A stretch of 64,000 bases of DNA from Psettodes erumei (taxonomy: Eukaryota > Chordata > Actinopteri > Pleuronectiformes > Psettodidae). The position numbers were made by a program, and so were the translations under genes. Positions 34,901 to 44,400 of this stretch are shown here, piece by piece; position 1 is the stretch's first letter; every line of letters starts with the position of its first letter. The stretch is from positions 2,232,001 to 2,296,000 of the forward strand of contig JAFBJZ010000772.1 of assembly GCA_016785225.1 (NCBI GenBank). The letters run 5' to 3'. Under the pieces are notes generated by a model that saw nothing but the letters and a program-made list of their open reading frames with translations, was not told the origin of the DNA and searched no databases.

Positions 34901-35941
34901 GGAGACTCCCGAGGCGAGCGCGGCGTCCGGCGCGTGGCCGACGCTGAAATTGTCCCGTGCCGTTCGCAGAAGGAGCAGAAGAAGAAGGACGATCCTGCGG
35001 GGAGGGTGAAGTCTTTCAGACCGGAACCTTCCGGTTCTAGCCGGGACTCCATGGGTACGCAGCCGTCCTCCAAGCCCGGATCTCATGCGTCTCAGCCGGG
35101 CCCCCACGGGCACCACAGAGAACCGTATAACGCGGCTAATAAGCGGCACTTTGGCAGCGACGGTACGTGTGAATAGATTCCTTCTTTATTCCGCATAGCG
35201 AAACATAAACCATAAAATAGCCTTACACGAAGAATTATATGATGGCAGCAGTGTTTCAGGATGAAAAACCAAACCATTTGATACGGACTTTTTCACACTT
35301 CATCACAGATCGAGGAGACTGGCAGAGGGACCGTAAGTACGGCTACCCCAGTAACAGCAACCAGTCGTGGCAGGGAGACCGCCACCATTCGTACGAACCG
35401 CATCGCTACAAGGATCACTACGGCGATCGACGTCCACACGGAGACATGTATCGCAGCTCCAGCGGCTACCGCAACAACAGCTCCCCCCGAAAAAGGCCGT
35501 ATGAGCAGTACAGCAATGACCGGGACCACAGGGGTCACAGACCCTATTATGACAGGTGACGGTTGTTCAGACCTGCTGGTTTGTTTGAGCCTCGTCCTTT
35601 TTTGTTGTTGTTGCTTTAAAAAAAAAAAAAAACCTCGTTGTGATTGATATTCCAGGCATCCAGACCCCAAAAGAAGACGTACCGATGACTTCCGTCCCAG
35701 CTACCACCAGGGACGAGAAGGACCGCTTCAGGACTTCAGGAGGATGCCGGAGCACAGGTCAGGGGGTCCGCCCGGGCCGGAGCACTACAGCCGGCCCTTC
35801 CACTCCGACAAACCCCCACCGCTGTTGGACCCTCGCTCCCCGCAGGCTCAGAAGTCTCCCCAGGACTCCCGCTCGCCGCTCGAGCGACCCGCGGAGCCAA
35901 ATGCCGCGGTCGACCAAAACTGGAACAACAGGAAAACATAA
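19995..35941 (+). CDS. chd2: CHD2, chromodomain helicase DNA-binding protein 2 (38 coding exons)
   Basis: CHD2 is a nuclear ATP-dependent chromatin remodeller that reads methylated H3K4 with tandem chromodomains and helps deposit H3.3. The start MMKNKSKKQEDEGSTHSNAS matches the vertebrate N-terminus. The reading continues in phase through 38 exons to TAA (35939-35941), about 1,820 residues once three indels are allowed for (human 1,828). Domains in order: acidic/serine N-terminus (1-300), chromodomains (about 290-485), SNF2 ATPase with Walker A DEMGLGKT (Lys about 539) and DEAH (about 641-644), helicase C lobe with QARAHRIGQ, SANT/SLIDE-type region (about 1105-1360), DUF4208 (about 1447-1580) and a basic, proline-rich tail ending NWNNRKT. 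Single-base indels lie at about 26857 (+1), 29183 (-1) and 34513 (+1). Splice sites and all other exons are intact. CHD1 is excluded by the exon plan and the C-terminal tail. Confidence 0.96.
24370..24600 (-). repeat. Decayed fish interspersed repeat in chd2 intron 2
   Basis: Blocks resembling 'taattgattagttttc', 'ttgggttttggactgctggtc' and 'aaaacaagacattt' recur in the copies at 44.0, 48.0, 49.7 and 54.0 kb. It reads in the same direction as the copy at 54 kb. The left end is scrambled. Confidence 0.5.
24833..24846 (-). promoter_or_regulatory. CTCF-like motif in chd2 intron 3
   Basis: GTGCCATCTAGTGG is the reverse complement of CCACTAGATGGCAC, a near-consensus CTCF core. It lies in a CpG-rich 170-base intron. 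Confidence 0.5.
25494..25526 (+). repeat. chd2: (GAG)11 microsatellite coding for polyglutamate
   Basis: Eleven uninterrupted GAG codons follow one GAA in coding exon 5, giving twelve Glu residues. Pure trinucleotide arrays in coding sequence often vary in length between individuals. It sits in the disordered acidic N-terminus, where length change is probably tolerated. Confidence 0.9.
26447..27495 (+). other. chd2: chd2 coding exons 8-12: tandem chromodomains
   Basis: Coding exons are 26447-26672, 26766-26867, 26965-27006, 27096-27274 and 27371-27495. Exon 8 carries chromodomain 1 with YLIKWKGWSYIHNTWE, whose aromatic residues form the methyl-lysine pocket in CHD1. Exon 11 carries chromodomain 2 (EYLCKWMGLPYSECSWED). 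Exon 12 leads into the ATPase with ENLELRDYQLDGLNWLAHSW. Exon 9 contains an extra base: GTG GAA is followed by G before CGAATCATCG, where the family has E-R-[VI]-I. Exon 10 (42 bases) keeps the phase expected without that extra base. Confidence 0.92.
27604..31022 (+). other. chd2: chd2 coding exons 13-21: SNF2 ATPase motor
   Basis: Coding exons are 27604-27820, 27923-28012, 28140-28330, 28428-28616, 28742-28904, 29064-29215, 29951-30022, 30318-30467 and 30874-31022. Visible motifs are I (DEMGLGKT), Ia (PLSTLTSW), II (DEAH), III (LITGTPLQNS), IV (RVLIFSQMVRMLDIL), V (STRAGGLGINL) and VI (QARAHRIGQ). Exon 18 lacks one base: GCGAATACC stands where GCG GAA TAC C is expected for the A-E-Y-L conserved in the family, and the flanking phases require it. 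The intron at 30468-30873 holds repeat-like sequence with 'agggctgggacgatatc'. Confidence 0.93.
31098..35941 (+). other. chd2: chd2 coding exons 22-38: SANT/SLIDE region, DUF4208 and C-terminal tail
   Basis: Coding exons are 31098-31194, 31284-31376, 31523-31696, 31841-32010, 32090-32131, 32228-32367, 32446-32584, 32688-32838, 33124-33246, 33373-33495, 33793-33933, 34181-34297, 34492-34671, 34772-34871, 34970-35162, 35309-35555 and 35656-35941. GFTDAEIRRFIKAYKKFG marks the SANT-like domain, and HFDVDWDLQDDVQLLLGIYE the SLIDE-like part. Lys-rich linkers follow. GPVHITAGSEPVPI and KALKQLDKPDEGL mark DUF4208. The tail is rich in Arg, His, Tyr, Ser and Pro. Exon 34 has an extra G: CGACCC-G-GTGAAGAAG, where RPVKKALK is expected. 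Confidence 0.92.
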
Positions 35942-37690
35942 GAGTCCACCAGTGCTGGCCGCAAAACTTGACATGGGGTGTTTTTGTCCAGGGTCATTGC
36001 TGCTGATGGACGAGTCTGGACTTGCCAATCATAAGCTGACAGTTGGAAAGGGAATCAACGTGTACCCTCTTTACCAGCAAAACCAAACTATTTTGCCCAC
36101 ACCCCAACCATCCGACCCCCCCTCCCCGTGACTGTGGCTGTGGATGATTTGTGCCGAGAAGGAACGCGTTTGATCCCTCCTGTCTTCTTTGCGACGGAAA
36201 AATACTAAAAGAAGCATCTTTATTTAAATAAAGTGACTTGATCAGTCAGTCATGGGAAGACTGAGTGGATCGCTTATGGATGCTTAGTCCCATGGACTAT
36301 TATCTAAGGAGAATTTAGGATACATGAGCTGATGACTGATCTCAATCCTAAAAGTGCCTGAAGGTTTTGGCCTTTTCGATGTACGTATTGGTAAATGTAT
36401 GGGATTTTTCCCAAAAAGGAACCATGACATGAACTTTATTTTTTTTTTTGTGTTTAGCTTTAAGTCTCACAAGCGATGTCATTAGAAGATTTCAGTACAA
36501 ATGAATGTGTAACGTGTTCCCATCCGCACCTTTAAGATGTTTATCTCGAACACGTGGCCGAGCTGAGATGGTGGTGCGACGGGACGGCCTCGTCCCTTTT
36601 TTTCCGAAATGGGAGCGATCAATCATGCCAGTATGTTTCCTCACAACACTCGACAGGTGGTTTGAAAAAAGAAAAAAAACGGTGTTTTAGCAAATTCACA
36701 TCTCATGTGTACAAATAATCATTATTTCTTTAACAGTGTATCTATATAAATCATTGCTGTCCTCTCGCGTCCTTCACTTTAATCCTTTCCTCTTAGTGAA
36801 ATGGAAACTTTGTAAGCAGTATTTATTGCAACGACTTGTGGAAAGGCTCATAACACTATGAATTGGAACAATCCTTTATTTTTTTGCCTTTCAGTATTAA
36901 GATGGTTAAGGATGGTACTTTGGTGTAGTTTCATGAACTCATCCATCTTTCCGCCTGCGTCAGTACTTAATTAAGTCTGGAAATGCTCTGTGATGAAGAT
37001 GTTTTCTTACCTGATCTATCTTTTGGCAGATTCTTTCTTATTTTTTCTTGATTCACAGACGGTTGTGCTGCTGCTGGTAGGTTGTCGAGGGGTTTTCAGG
37101 AAGTTGCAGACGACATTTTCTGATGTTTATGTTAAATTACCTTCGATCGCACTTTTCCCTGTGCCAAATCTGGTCCTGCTCTGGCCCTTTTTTTTTTTTT
37201 TTTTTTTTTTTTAAATGCTTCTCCATTTGTGCCTTATTTCTGTGTGTATTATCATACTGTTTATTGGTCCGTGAACAGTACTGGGGTGTAAACACAGGCA
37301 GGATGTAGTATTAAAACAGTTGCAATTTAGGGAATCGGCTCTGAAAGGCTAAATCGTTCATTCAGCCAAAAGACGGTGAAGGAACCACATTTTCTGCTCA
37401 TTTGTAATGTGGTTCTGTGGTTTTCGAAAAGAGCAGATGATTTGAAGGGGAAAATATAAACATTAATGGAAAATAAATCGTGTGTGTTTTGTCCAGGGGC
37501 ACTGAGCCGACCTGTTCCAGTGATCAGCCAGCACATCCTCTCTTCCACGTTAAGCAAGCTACAGTTCCTGTATCATATGTTCTCTAAGAAAGTCTAAATA
37601 ATTTATATTTGTGACAAAACCACTCTTCGTGAGAAATGTGCTGTACATATGTTTGGACATATGTAATAAACTTTGTTACACAATGAAGGC
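35942..37690 (+). other. chd2: chd2 3' UTR
   Basis: AATAAA hexamers lie at 36227-36232 and 37665-37670. The second is followed by cttttg/GT-rich sequence and fits the long 3' UTR usual for CHD2. The first would give a 290-base UTR. A poly(T) tract lies at about 37191-37212. The Tc1-like element starts about 30 bases past the distal signal. Confidence 0.6.
37665..37670 (+). terminator. chd2: Distal chd2 poly(A) signal
   Basis: AATAAA is followed by CTTTGTTAC. It is the last plus-strand hexamer before the transposon and the opposing rgma 3' end. Confidence 0.55.
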
Positions 37691-37698
37691 TTGTCTGC

Positions 37699-38493
37699 AG
37701 AGACTTTGTCAGGAACACCTGTGCACCTGCTCGTGCAGGCGCTTACCCAGCCAGCCAATCACGTGGCGGCAGCAGCGCCGCATTACAGCCATGCAGATGT
37801 GGGTCAGGAGCGGTTCATGACGAGTGGAGGCCTGATTGGTGTGGCCAGAAGTGCTGGCTTTGAGAATTCCTGGAAATGGCCGATCTGCAGGGATTTTCAG
37901 CGCACAACGCTCTAGTTTTTAGTCAGAGTGGTGTGTGAGTGGAAACAACCAGATCAGAGGAGAATGACCAGGCAGGCTATGGTAACTAAGGCAACCGCTC
38001 TGTGCAGCTGTGGGGAGAAGCGTCTCAGAATGCACAAAGACGTTCACCCCGCAGCTGGACGGACTACAGCGGGATCCACCCCAAACAGAAATCTGAGGCT
38101 GCAGCGTCACCAGACTGGGCAGATGAAGACTGTCGAGACGTGACCTGGTCTGATGAATGTGGATTTCTGGCTGCTCGTAAGATGATGGGTCTGAATCTGG
38201 CATTCCCAGCATGAATAGGGACTTAACCTGCCTTGCGTCAATGTGGTGGTGTGGGGAACTTGCGTTTTCTTTGCACACTTTGAGCCTCTTAATACCAGCC
38301 CGTCTGAGTATTGTTGCTGACCATGTGTATCCCCTTACGTCCACAGTTTCCACTTTGGCTGCTTCCAGCAATGCACTGTGGACCAGAATCTCAAAGTTTC
38401 CAACAACTTGTGGAATCCGTGCTACAAAGAGCAGAGGCTGTACTGAGAGCAGAGGGCCTTGTCCAGTATTAGAAGTATGGTGCTCGGTGAGTG
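37699..38493 (+). mobile_element. Decayed Tc1/mariner-type DNA transposon
   Basis: The sequence follows, in order, the body of a Tc1-like element widespread in fish. It opens with 'aggaacacctgtgcacctgct'-like bases and 'ccagccaatcacgtggcggc', then 'gggattttcagcgcacaac', 'tggtctgatgaatg' (transposase core), 'gagtattgttgctgaccatgt', and ends near 'ggtgctcggtgagtg'. The transposase frame is broken by many stops and deletions, so it is a dead copy of about 0.8 kb. Terminal inverted repeats are too decayed to mark exactly. Confidence 0.75.
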
Positions 38494-39000
38494 CAGAAAT
38501 GATGAATAAGCTTCTGTGTCAAAATATATCAATTTGCCAGTAAACTTTTTAGGGAAATGTATGGTAATTTTACATGCAAGCATTTGGTTATCACTTAAGA
38601 GGTACAACATTCCTCATTAACTGAAAGATTCTTACGAATTAAAAATAACGTCTGTTGATGATGTCAGGGAACATAATTTCTATTTTTTGTGAAATAAGCT
38701 CTTTTTAGTTATTCTTTTAAAGGGAAAAACACAGCTGCAATCCTAATAATACTGTGTACACGCCCCTCACAGGTGCATACAAACTTTTAATATTGAATTT
38801 ACACATTGCTTAAAAAACAACTTTAAGTCCTACTTTTTAATGGAAAGGTTTTTTTTTCCTCAAAAGTCGAAAACCGCTCGTTCATCATCTTGACAGCAGG
38901 GGGCAGTGCAACACTGGAGGCTGCGGCGCGACAACACGCAGGACGATTTTTCAAAAAATGCTCTCGCACCAGCGGCAAACGAGACGGGAGGACACCTCAT
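38494..39000. other. Spacer between the chd2 and rgma 3' ends
   Basis: AT-rich sequence with no coding or RNA feature, apart from a CTCF-like site at 38893-38908 and a short CpG-containing patch near 38920-38990. Confidence 0.5.
38893..38908 (+). promoter_or_regulatory. CTCF-like motif between convergent genes
   Basis: ACAGCAGGGGGCAGTG carries the core AGCAGGGGGCAG, close to the CTCF consensus and read on the plus strand. It lies between the chd2 and rgma poly(A) sites. Confidence 0.5.
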
Positions 39001-39016
39001 TAACAAGACATTTTCT

Positions 39017-39022
39017 TTTATT
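39017..39022 (-). terminator. rgma: rgma poly(A) signal
   Basis: TTTATT on the plus strand is AATAAA on the minus strand. Other minus-strand hexamers are possible, but this is the most distal before the chd2 side, and sequence after it (lower coordinates) loses UTR-like character. Confidence 0.5.
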
Positions 39023-39130
39023 CAATAAATAATTTACATTATAAACAGCTGGCGTGTGGCACCACATTGGCTTTACATACAAACACAGTTTGATCTGTCT
39101 GGCATTTCCAATTGAGATTTTTTTGTTTTG

Positions 39131-39156
39131 TAATATATATATATATATATATATAC
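39131..39156. repeat. (AT)n microsatellite
   Basis: An uninterrupted AT dinucleotide tract followed by ACACAC, inside the rgma 3' UTR. Confidence 0.9.
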
Positions 39157-40744
39157 ACACATTTATATATATATATTCTTTTTAACCATTACACGTCTGA
39201 CACATAAATTCCAAACAAAATAAGAGCTAAATGACGAAGAAAACATAAAGTGCATTAAACTCAAAAACACGAACGCCCCCGAGAACACTTTCCAGATAAG
39301 GTTGGCTGCATTCTGGCTGTTTTTACTTCATCCACGAGCAAAAAGTGATGACAACCAGCATCTCTACGAAGACTATATCTGTACGATGGTTTTTTTTTTG
39401 TTTTTTTTTTAAATATTCTGTTCTGTGGCGTTCATGTTTTTGCAAAAAAAAAAAAAAAAAAATTTAAAATCCCTTTTTCAAATAAAAAAAAAAGGTTCAC
39501 ATTCACCAAAGCATCAGATGTACAAAAAACTGAGAGTGATAAATTCCGAAACTGGTAATATACAACTTAAAAAAAAAAAACTAAACAGAACAAACTCGAC
39601 AACTCACAAAACATATGTACAATCTCACATTACACATGTAGAACCATATACTGCAAAACTCACAATACAAATTACATCTATCAACACAAGATTCCACTTT
39701 ACAATCATTTGTAGTATTATTATTTTTTTTTTTTTTTAATCGTTGTTTTTGTTGTTGCTGTCAAACTGCACCAATACATATTCCAAATAGCAGTAGTAAG
39801 GCCTGCCAAATACTTCAGTGTAAAAAGATGAACGATGGTCCAACTGAGCCCGAGGAGCGACGGCACCGACGTACACGTTAGCGGATACTGTGGCTGAGAG
39901 TTCGAATGGACGAGCTCTCACAGTGAGGACTGTTAACATGAAACACAAACAGAACCCCCCCCCCCCCGCCCCGAAAAAAAGGAGAAACAAATCCTGCTTT
40001 TACAGTGTGTTACTGTAATTTTTCCTACGTAACCGCAAATTCGCCCACTGACACAAGTTATATACAATCAAGAAATGTGAATTGTGTAAGACTGAACGAT
40101 GAAAATTCAGTTGTTGAGGAAACGTTGGCACGAGGGCTTGTTCTTTGGCAAACGACTTAAGCCATGAAATCACAACTGCAGACACATGCTTATCATTTAC
40201 TCGCTGAGCCGCAGCCCGCTCAGCGCACTGGTACTACAGCAGACGCTCGGCTGGCTAGCGCTGCTAACGGCTAACTCGGACCGCTGTTGACTCGCAACGG
40301 AGAATTGGAATTTGACCAAAAAAAAAAAAAAAACAAAAAAACAGCGCTCATAGACGAGGTGTGCCGCGTTCCGACCGGTTGATGTAAACGCTCTGCGTGC
40401 CCTTCGCTAAGCTTTGCTCTCTTTGCTCTCTTTTGTAGCTACATTCACATTTCGGAATCCCAACGCTGCCCGCTCGACGCGTCGGCTCAGGCGACGGAGG
40501 GAAAGTGTTGTACAGAAGAAAAGAGATTCTTTTTTTTTCAGTTTTCTTTTTTAATCAATTCCCCTTTCGGGATTTGCTTCTTGGCTGATGGAGTCCATTT
40601 GAGCATCGGGTGCAACCAAAAAAGACGCGGGGACAGATTTCTCCCCCTGGAGGTTTGTCTCATTTCTGAGAATTCCTGCATCCCAAAAACACGCAAAAAT
40701 TAACCACAGACGCTGAATTCGGCACACATGTTGTACAACTGCAC

Positions 40745-40745
40745 T

Positions 40746-40773
<28 letters not shown>
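40745..40773. repeat. (CA)n microsatellite
   Basis: About 14 CA units, inside the rgma 3' UTR. Confidence 0.9.
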
Positions 40774-40776
<3 letters not shown>

Positions 40777-41430
40777 TTATATATAACCTAACAATATGAC
40801 CCATTAATCTCCACAGCAGACAACTGGAGACGCTGCTCTGACATCCTTTTGGCTGAGCGCTTCCTCAACAAGGCTCAGGCTTTTCCAAAGCTGGAAACTA
40901 ATCAAACATAGAGCTGCTTCTGGCCTTAGGTTAACAAAAGCCCCTGTCAGGTCCTCTTGCTTCGCCGCATGAGCCACAGAGAGCTTCACTGGCTTGGCAC
41001 CAATGAGGTGGATCGGGGGTGGGGGGGTGGGGGGGGCGGAGAGGATCAGCAAACTCCTCTTTCTGCAAAAGATCATCTTGTCCGGCTTCCCACAGGCATG
41101 CAGCCCCCGGTGAGAATGTGGGACCTAATCCCAGGTGGATATCCTGAGCTCCGGGGTCGCTGGGCTCTCTCACCGGCTGCTCTCTTCAAAGACCAGTCCC
41201 ACGCACCAGCTAAACACATGCGATGATAGGTGGACTCCCCTTGTCATTAGACGGAGGTCGAGACATGACAATACAACTTACAAATGAGACGCGGGGCTTG
41301 GATGACCCTACTGGCGAGCCCCGGGTCACGTCACGGAACCGGAGCCGAGGGGAGGAGCCGACGCATGACACAGCAATGGTAATCTCACACTCACTGACAG
41401 ATACACCATGAGGATATTGTTGTGAAGGGA

Positions 41431-44400
41431 CTATAGGTGAGCTGTGCAACACTCAATCCACAGGAAGACGGCGAGGAGGTTGACGAGGAGGAGGGAAAGC
41501 ACATCTTTGCCCCTCTGCGCCGCACCACTCTTGAAAGCATTCTTTTCGAAGATGTGGTACCTGTTGCTATTTGAGTGGAGCATTTTTACATCCTCAAAGG
41601 CGTAGTAGGCTGCCATGGTGAAGTTGATGTCCCCGGAGGACAGGAGGTCAAACACGCAGGACTGAAAGTACAGATCCTCCACCGGTAGTCGCTCTTTGCA
41701 CTTGGCCTTTGCGGACTGGTAGGTGAAGCCGTGCGCCCCGCTGCTGCTCCTGGCCCTGCCTGCGCTGTGGGCCTCCACCGCACGGGCCCTGAAGTTCCTG
41801 AAGTCAATGCGCTGGTTGGCGGGACAGCCGTGAAGACACAGGTACAGGTCCTGGTTGTCGCCTTCCTCCACCGAGTTCACAACCTCCTCGGGCATCCGCA
41901 CAGCAAAGGTCAGGTAGCGGCCGACCTGCCGGACCACTATGGTTGTTCCGATGTACCTGGCCTGAATCTCCACGTGCTGCCCGGGAACCTTCTCCACCAC
42001 GCGCAGGGTGTTCGCTCCGTGCCGCTCGCCTCCGTTCTTGGAGCCGTCTGCGAATGCAGCTGGCAGCTCATCTGTCTCTGCGTGGTACATCTTCTGGTCC
42101 ACACACTCCTGGAAGTTCTTGAAGATGATTGTCAGCTGCAGGATGAAAGACACAAGATAAATGTCATTAAAAAAACCCCAACTTTCCTTTCGCAAACGCG
42201 ACCATCTCTCCGACTGCAAGCAGCTGCTGCATTTCTCTGCTCACAGACAGAACCCCTGGCGGCCCGCGGGCAACGCAAACATCAAATTTCAAAACGGAGA
42301 GCGCTTACACTTCTTGCATTAAAAGCAAGTTTGTGCAATATGTGCCATCTACTCTGCTTAAGTGTCACATTTCAGCGTTGGCTCGACATGGGGGAGGCCA
42401 AGGTAAACGCCCTCAAAAAACACGAGTCCCGGCCATGTAAAATCAGGCCTCAGTTTGCAGACACAAAGACAATCCATTCATAGCGCTGAAAAACCTGCCT
42501 GTGAACCCCAGGACTATGCCCCAGGGAGCGGCGTCGGGCCAGTGCGGAGCGATACACTCCGTCGCTAATTAAGTGGGGCTGGTCAGCACTCCGCGAGTTT
42601 CATCGGGACGCCAATGAGCCATTGTCAGAGCAGTGACACCAGGGGACTCTGCTCGCTCAGGACGGGGGAGCAGGGGGAGTCCACAGTACACTCCCCGAGT
42701 TCGACGGGTCGTCCGCCGCACTGGTTCTGTCCCCGTTCCCCTTCGCCCTCCGCTAACATTTCCCACCGACGCAAACTTCTGCTCTCCCCTCCCAGGTTCT
42801 TTTTCTTAAGCTTTTAATGAAAACAAACAAGCGGGAAAATGCCTCTATTATTCCTCCATCAGAGTGAAGATGGAAATAACTGGAGATTTTTTTTTTTATT
42901 ATTCGCTGTAGCGGGAGCCGAGCAGCGGCGCAGAGCTCTGCAAATGCAGATCTTTTACCAGAAGGGCCTTGTTTGCACAGGTGGCATTGGCTGCTGCCTT
43001 GTTTTCCCTTTGTCCAGAATCAAGATCTTAAAAAAAAAAAAAAAAAAAAGCCGTCTCATTTGCTTCCAAGAACAGCAGTATAAAAATGCCATTACTTTAA
43101 AAGCTAAAAAAACAAAACATGAATGCCTAATTGAGTATCATTAAGAAGCCCTGATTACAGAAAACTTTAATTTCTACGAATGTGATTAATGACAAAGTCC
43201 TCTCATACCTCGAGTCTAAACACTTCAATTATGTTAGGTCGCAAAGAGGACCACAGTCACTGCTGTGCCAACCTTCGCCAGAACCGGACCAGCTCTACGT
43301 GAACGTGAAGACGACAAACGTTTGGTTTTGACCTGCCGTTCTACTTGAAGCCTTTTGGGGACGGCCATCCAAACGAGTGTACCAACCAGAGTGAGGAACG
43401 CAGGGGATGTGATGTCAAGAAAACATCTCAACATTTTGTTGCACACTCGGCGTGGACACGGTCTCGAGTGGGCCGAACATCAGTCCACGGAGCCCCGCGC
43501 TAACGTTCGGACGCAGCGCCGCTGGCACGAGGCCAACGTATCGTTTGTGAAGCTCATCGAGATCTCAGCAACCGCGCCGGGCTGGACTTCTTCATCTGTC
43601 ATTGTGGAACACGTCCAAACACAAACCAGAGTCCGCACTCTGACAGAAAAACCAGGCCCACGACAGCTCCCAAGAGTCCCGCCACATGAAAGGGGAGAGT
43701 CGCACATGCAAAAGCGAGGAACAGCTCGATTTCCTGCTGCAGCGCTGACATTCGAGGACCAGAAGTTACTGACAACTAATGTAAAATCAGCGCAGAGCGG
43801 ACACCGGCTGAAGATCGTTTTCGTCGCAGATCGATTTCTCTCTCATTATTTCAATGATTCAGCCTCAAAAATGTCAGAAAATGTTGAAAAATACAATTTT
43901 TCTTCAATTTCACAGAGCATAACGGTCCAAATACCATGCACGGTCAAACTAAACACAACTGGGATAAACTTAGAAAGTAGCACGTGTAGTATTTTTGCTT
44001 CATGTACAACTTAGATGTTGCTGCAGAATAATTCTCTGCTGACAGTAGAGCTGGTCGATTAGCCTAATAGATTTGTGGATCAGCAGAAATGTCATCTGCA
44101 AGTGTTTTAGTAATTCTTCAAATTCGTCTGAGCAAAAATGAAAAAAATATATCAGAGCTCCAGCTTCTAAAATGTCAACATTTGCTTTTCTGCGGCGTGC
44201 GTGGTGATAAATTGAATATTTTGGGGTTTGGTCAGACAAAAGATGTCACCGCAGACAGTAACAACTATCTGATTAATGGGCAGAAGAGGCTCTTGCTGAT
44301 TGACAGCACAGTTAATACATTCATACTTTAGACGAAGAGAAGAGATCCCCACCTTGCTTGTGGCGGTGGCCAAAGACCCGGGTACCACCGGAGTGTTGGT

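Larger units (their letters stand above)
39023..41430 (-). other. rgma: rgma 3' UTR
   Basis: About 2.4 kb from the TAG at 41431-41433 to the distal signal. It holds an (AT)n tract (39131-39156), a (CA)n tract (40745-40773), several poly(A/T) runs and, at about 41014-41040, a strong G-run array on the plus strand, which is C-rich in the mRNA. Confidence 0.6.

Noticed and set aside
19995..35941. chd2 as a pseudogene because of three frameshifts
   Set aside because: All 38 coding exons keep canonical splice sites, phase and near-complete conservation outside three single bases, which does not fit relaxed decay.
41731..42483. 250-codon plus-strand ORF
   Set aside because: It is antisense to the last rgma exon, a shadow of a conserved coding exon.
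43355..44014. 219-codon plus-strand ORF in rgma intron 2
   Set aside because: It runs into an interspersed repeat and has no conserved motif.
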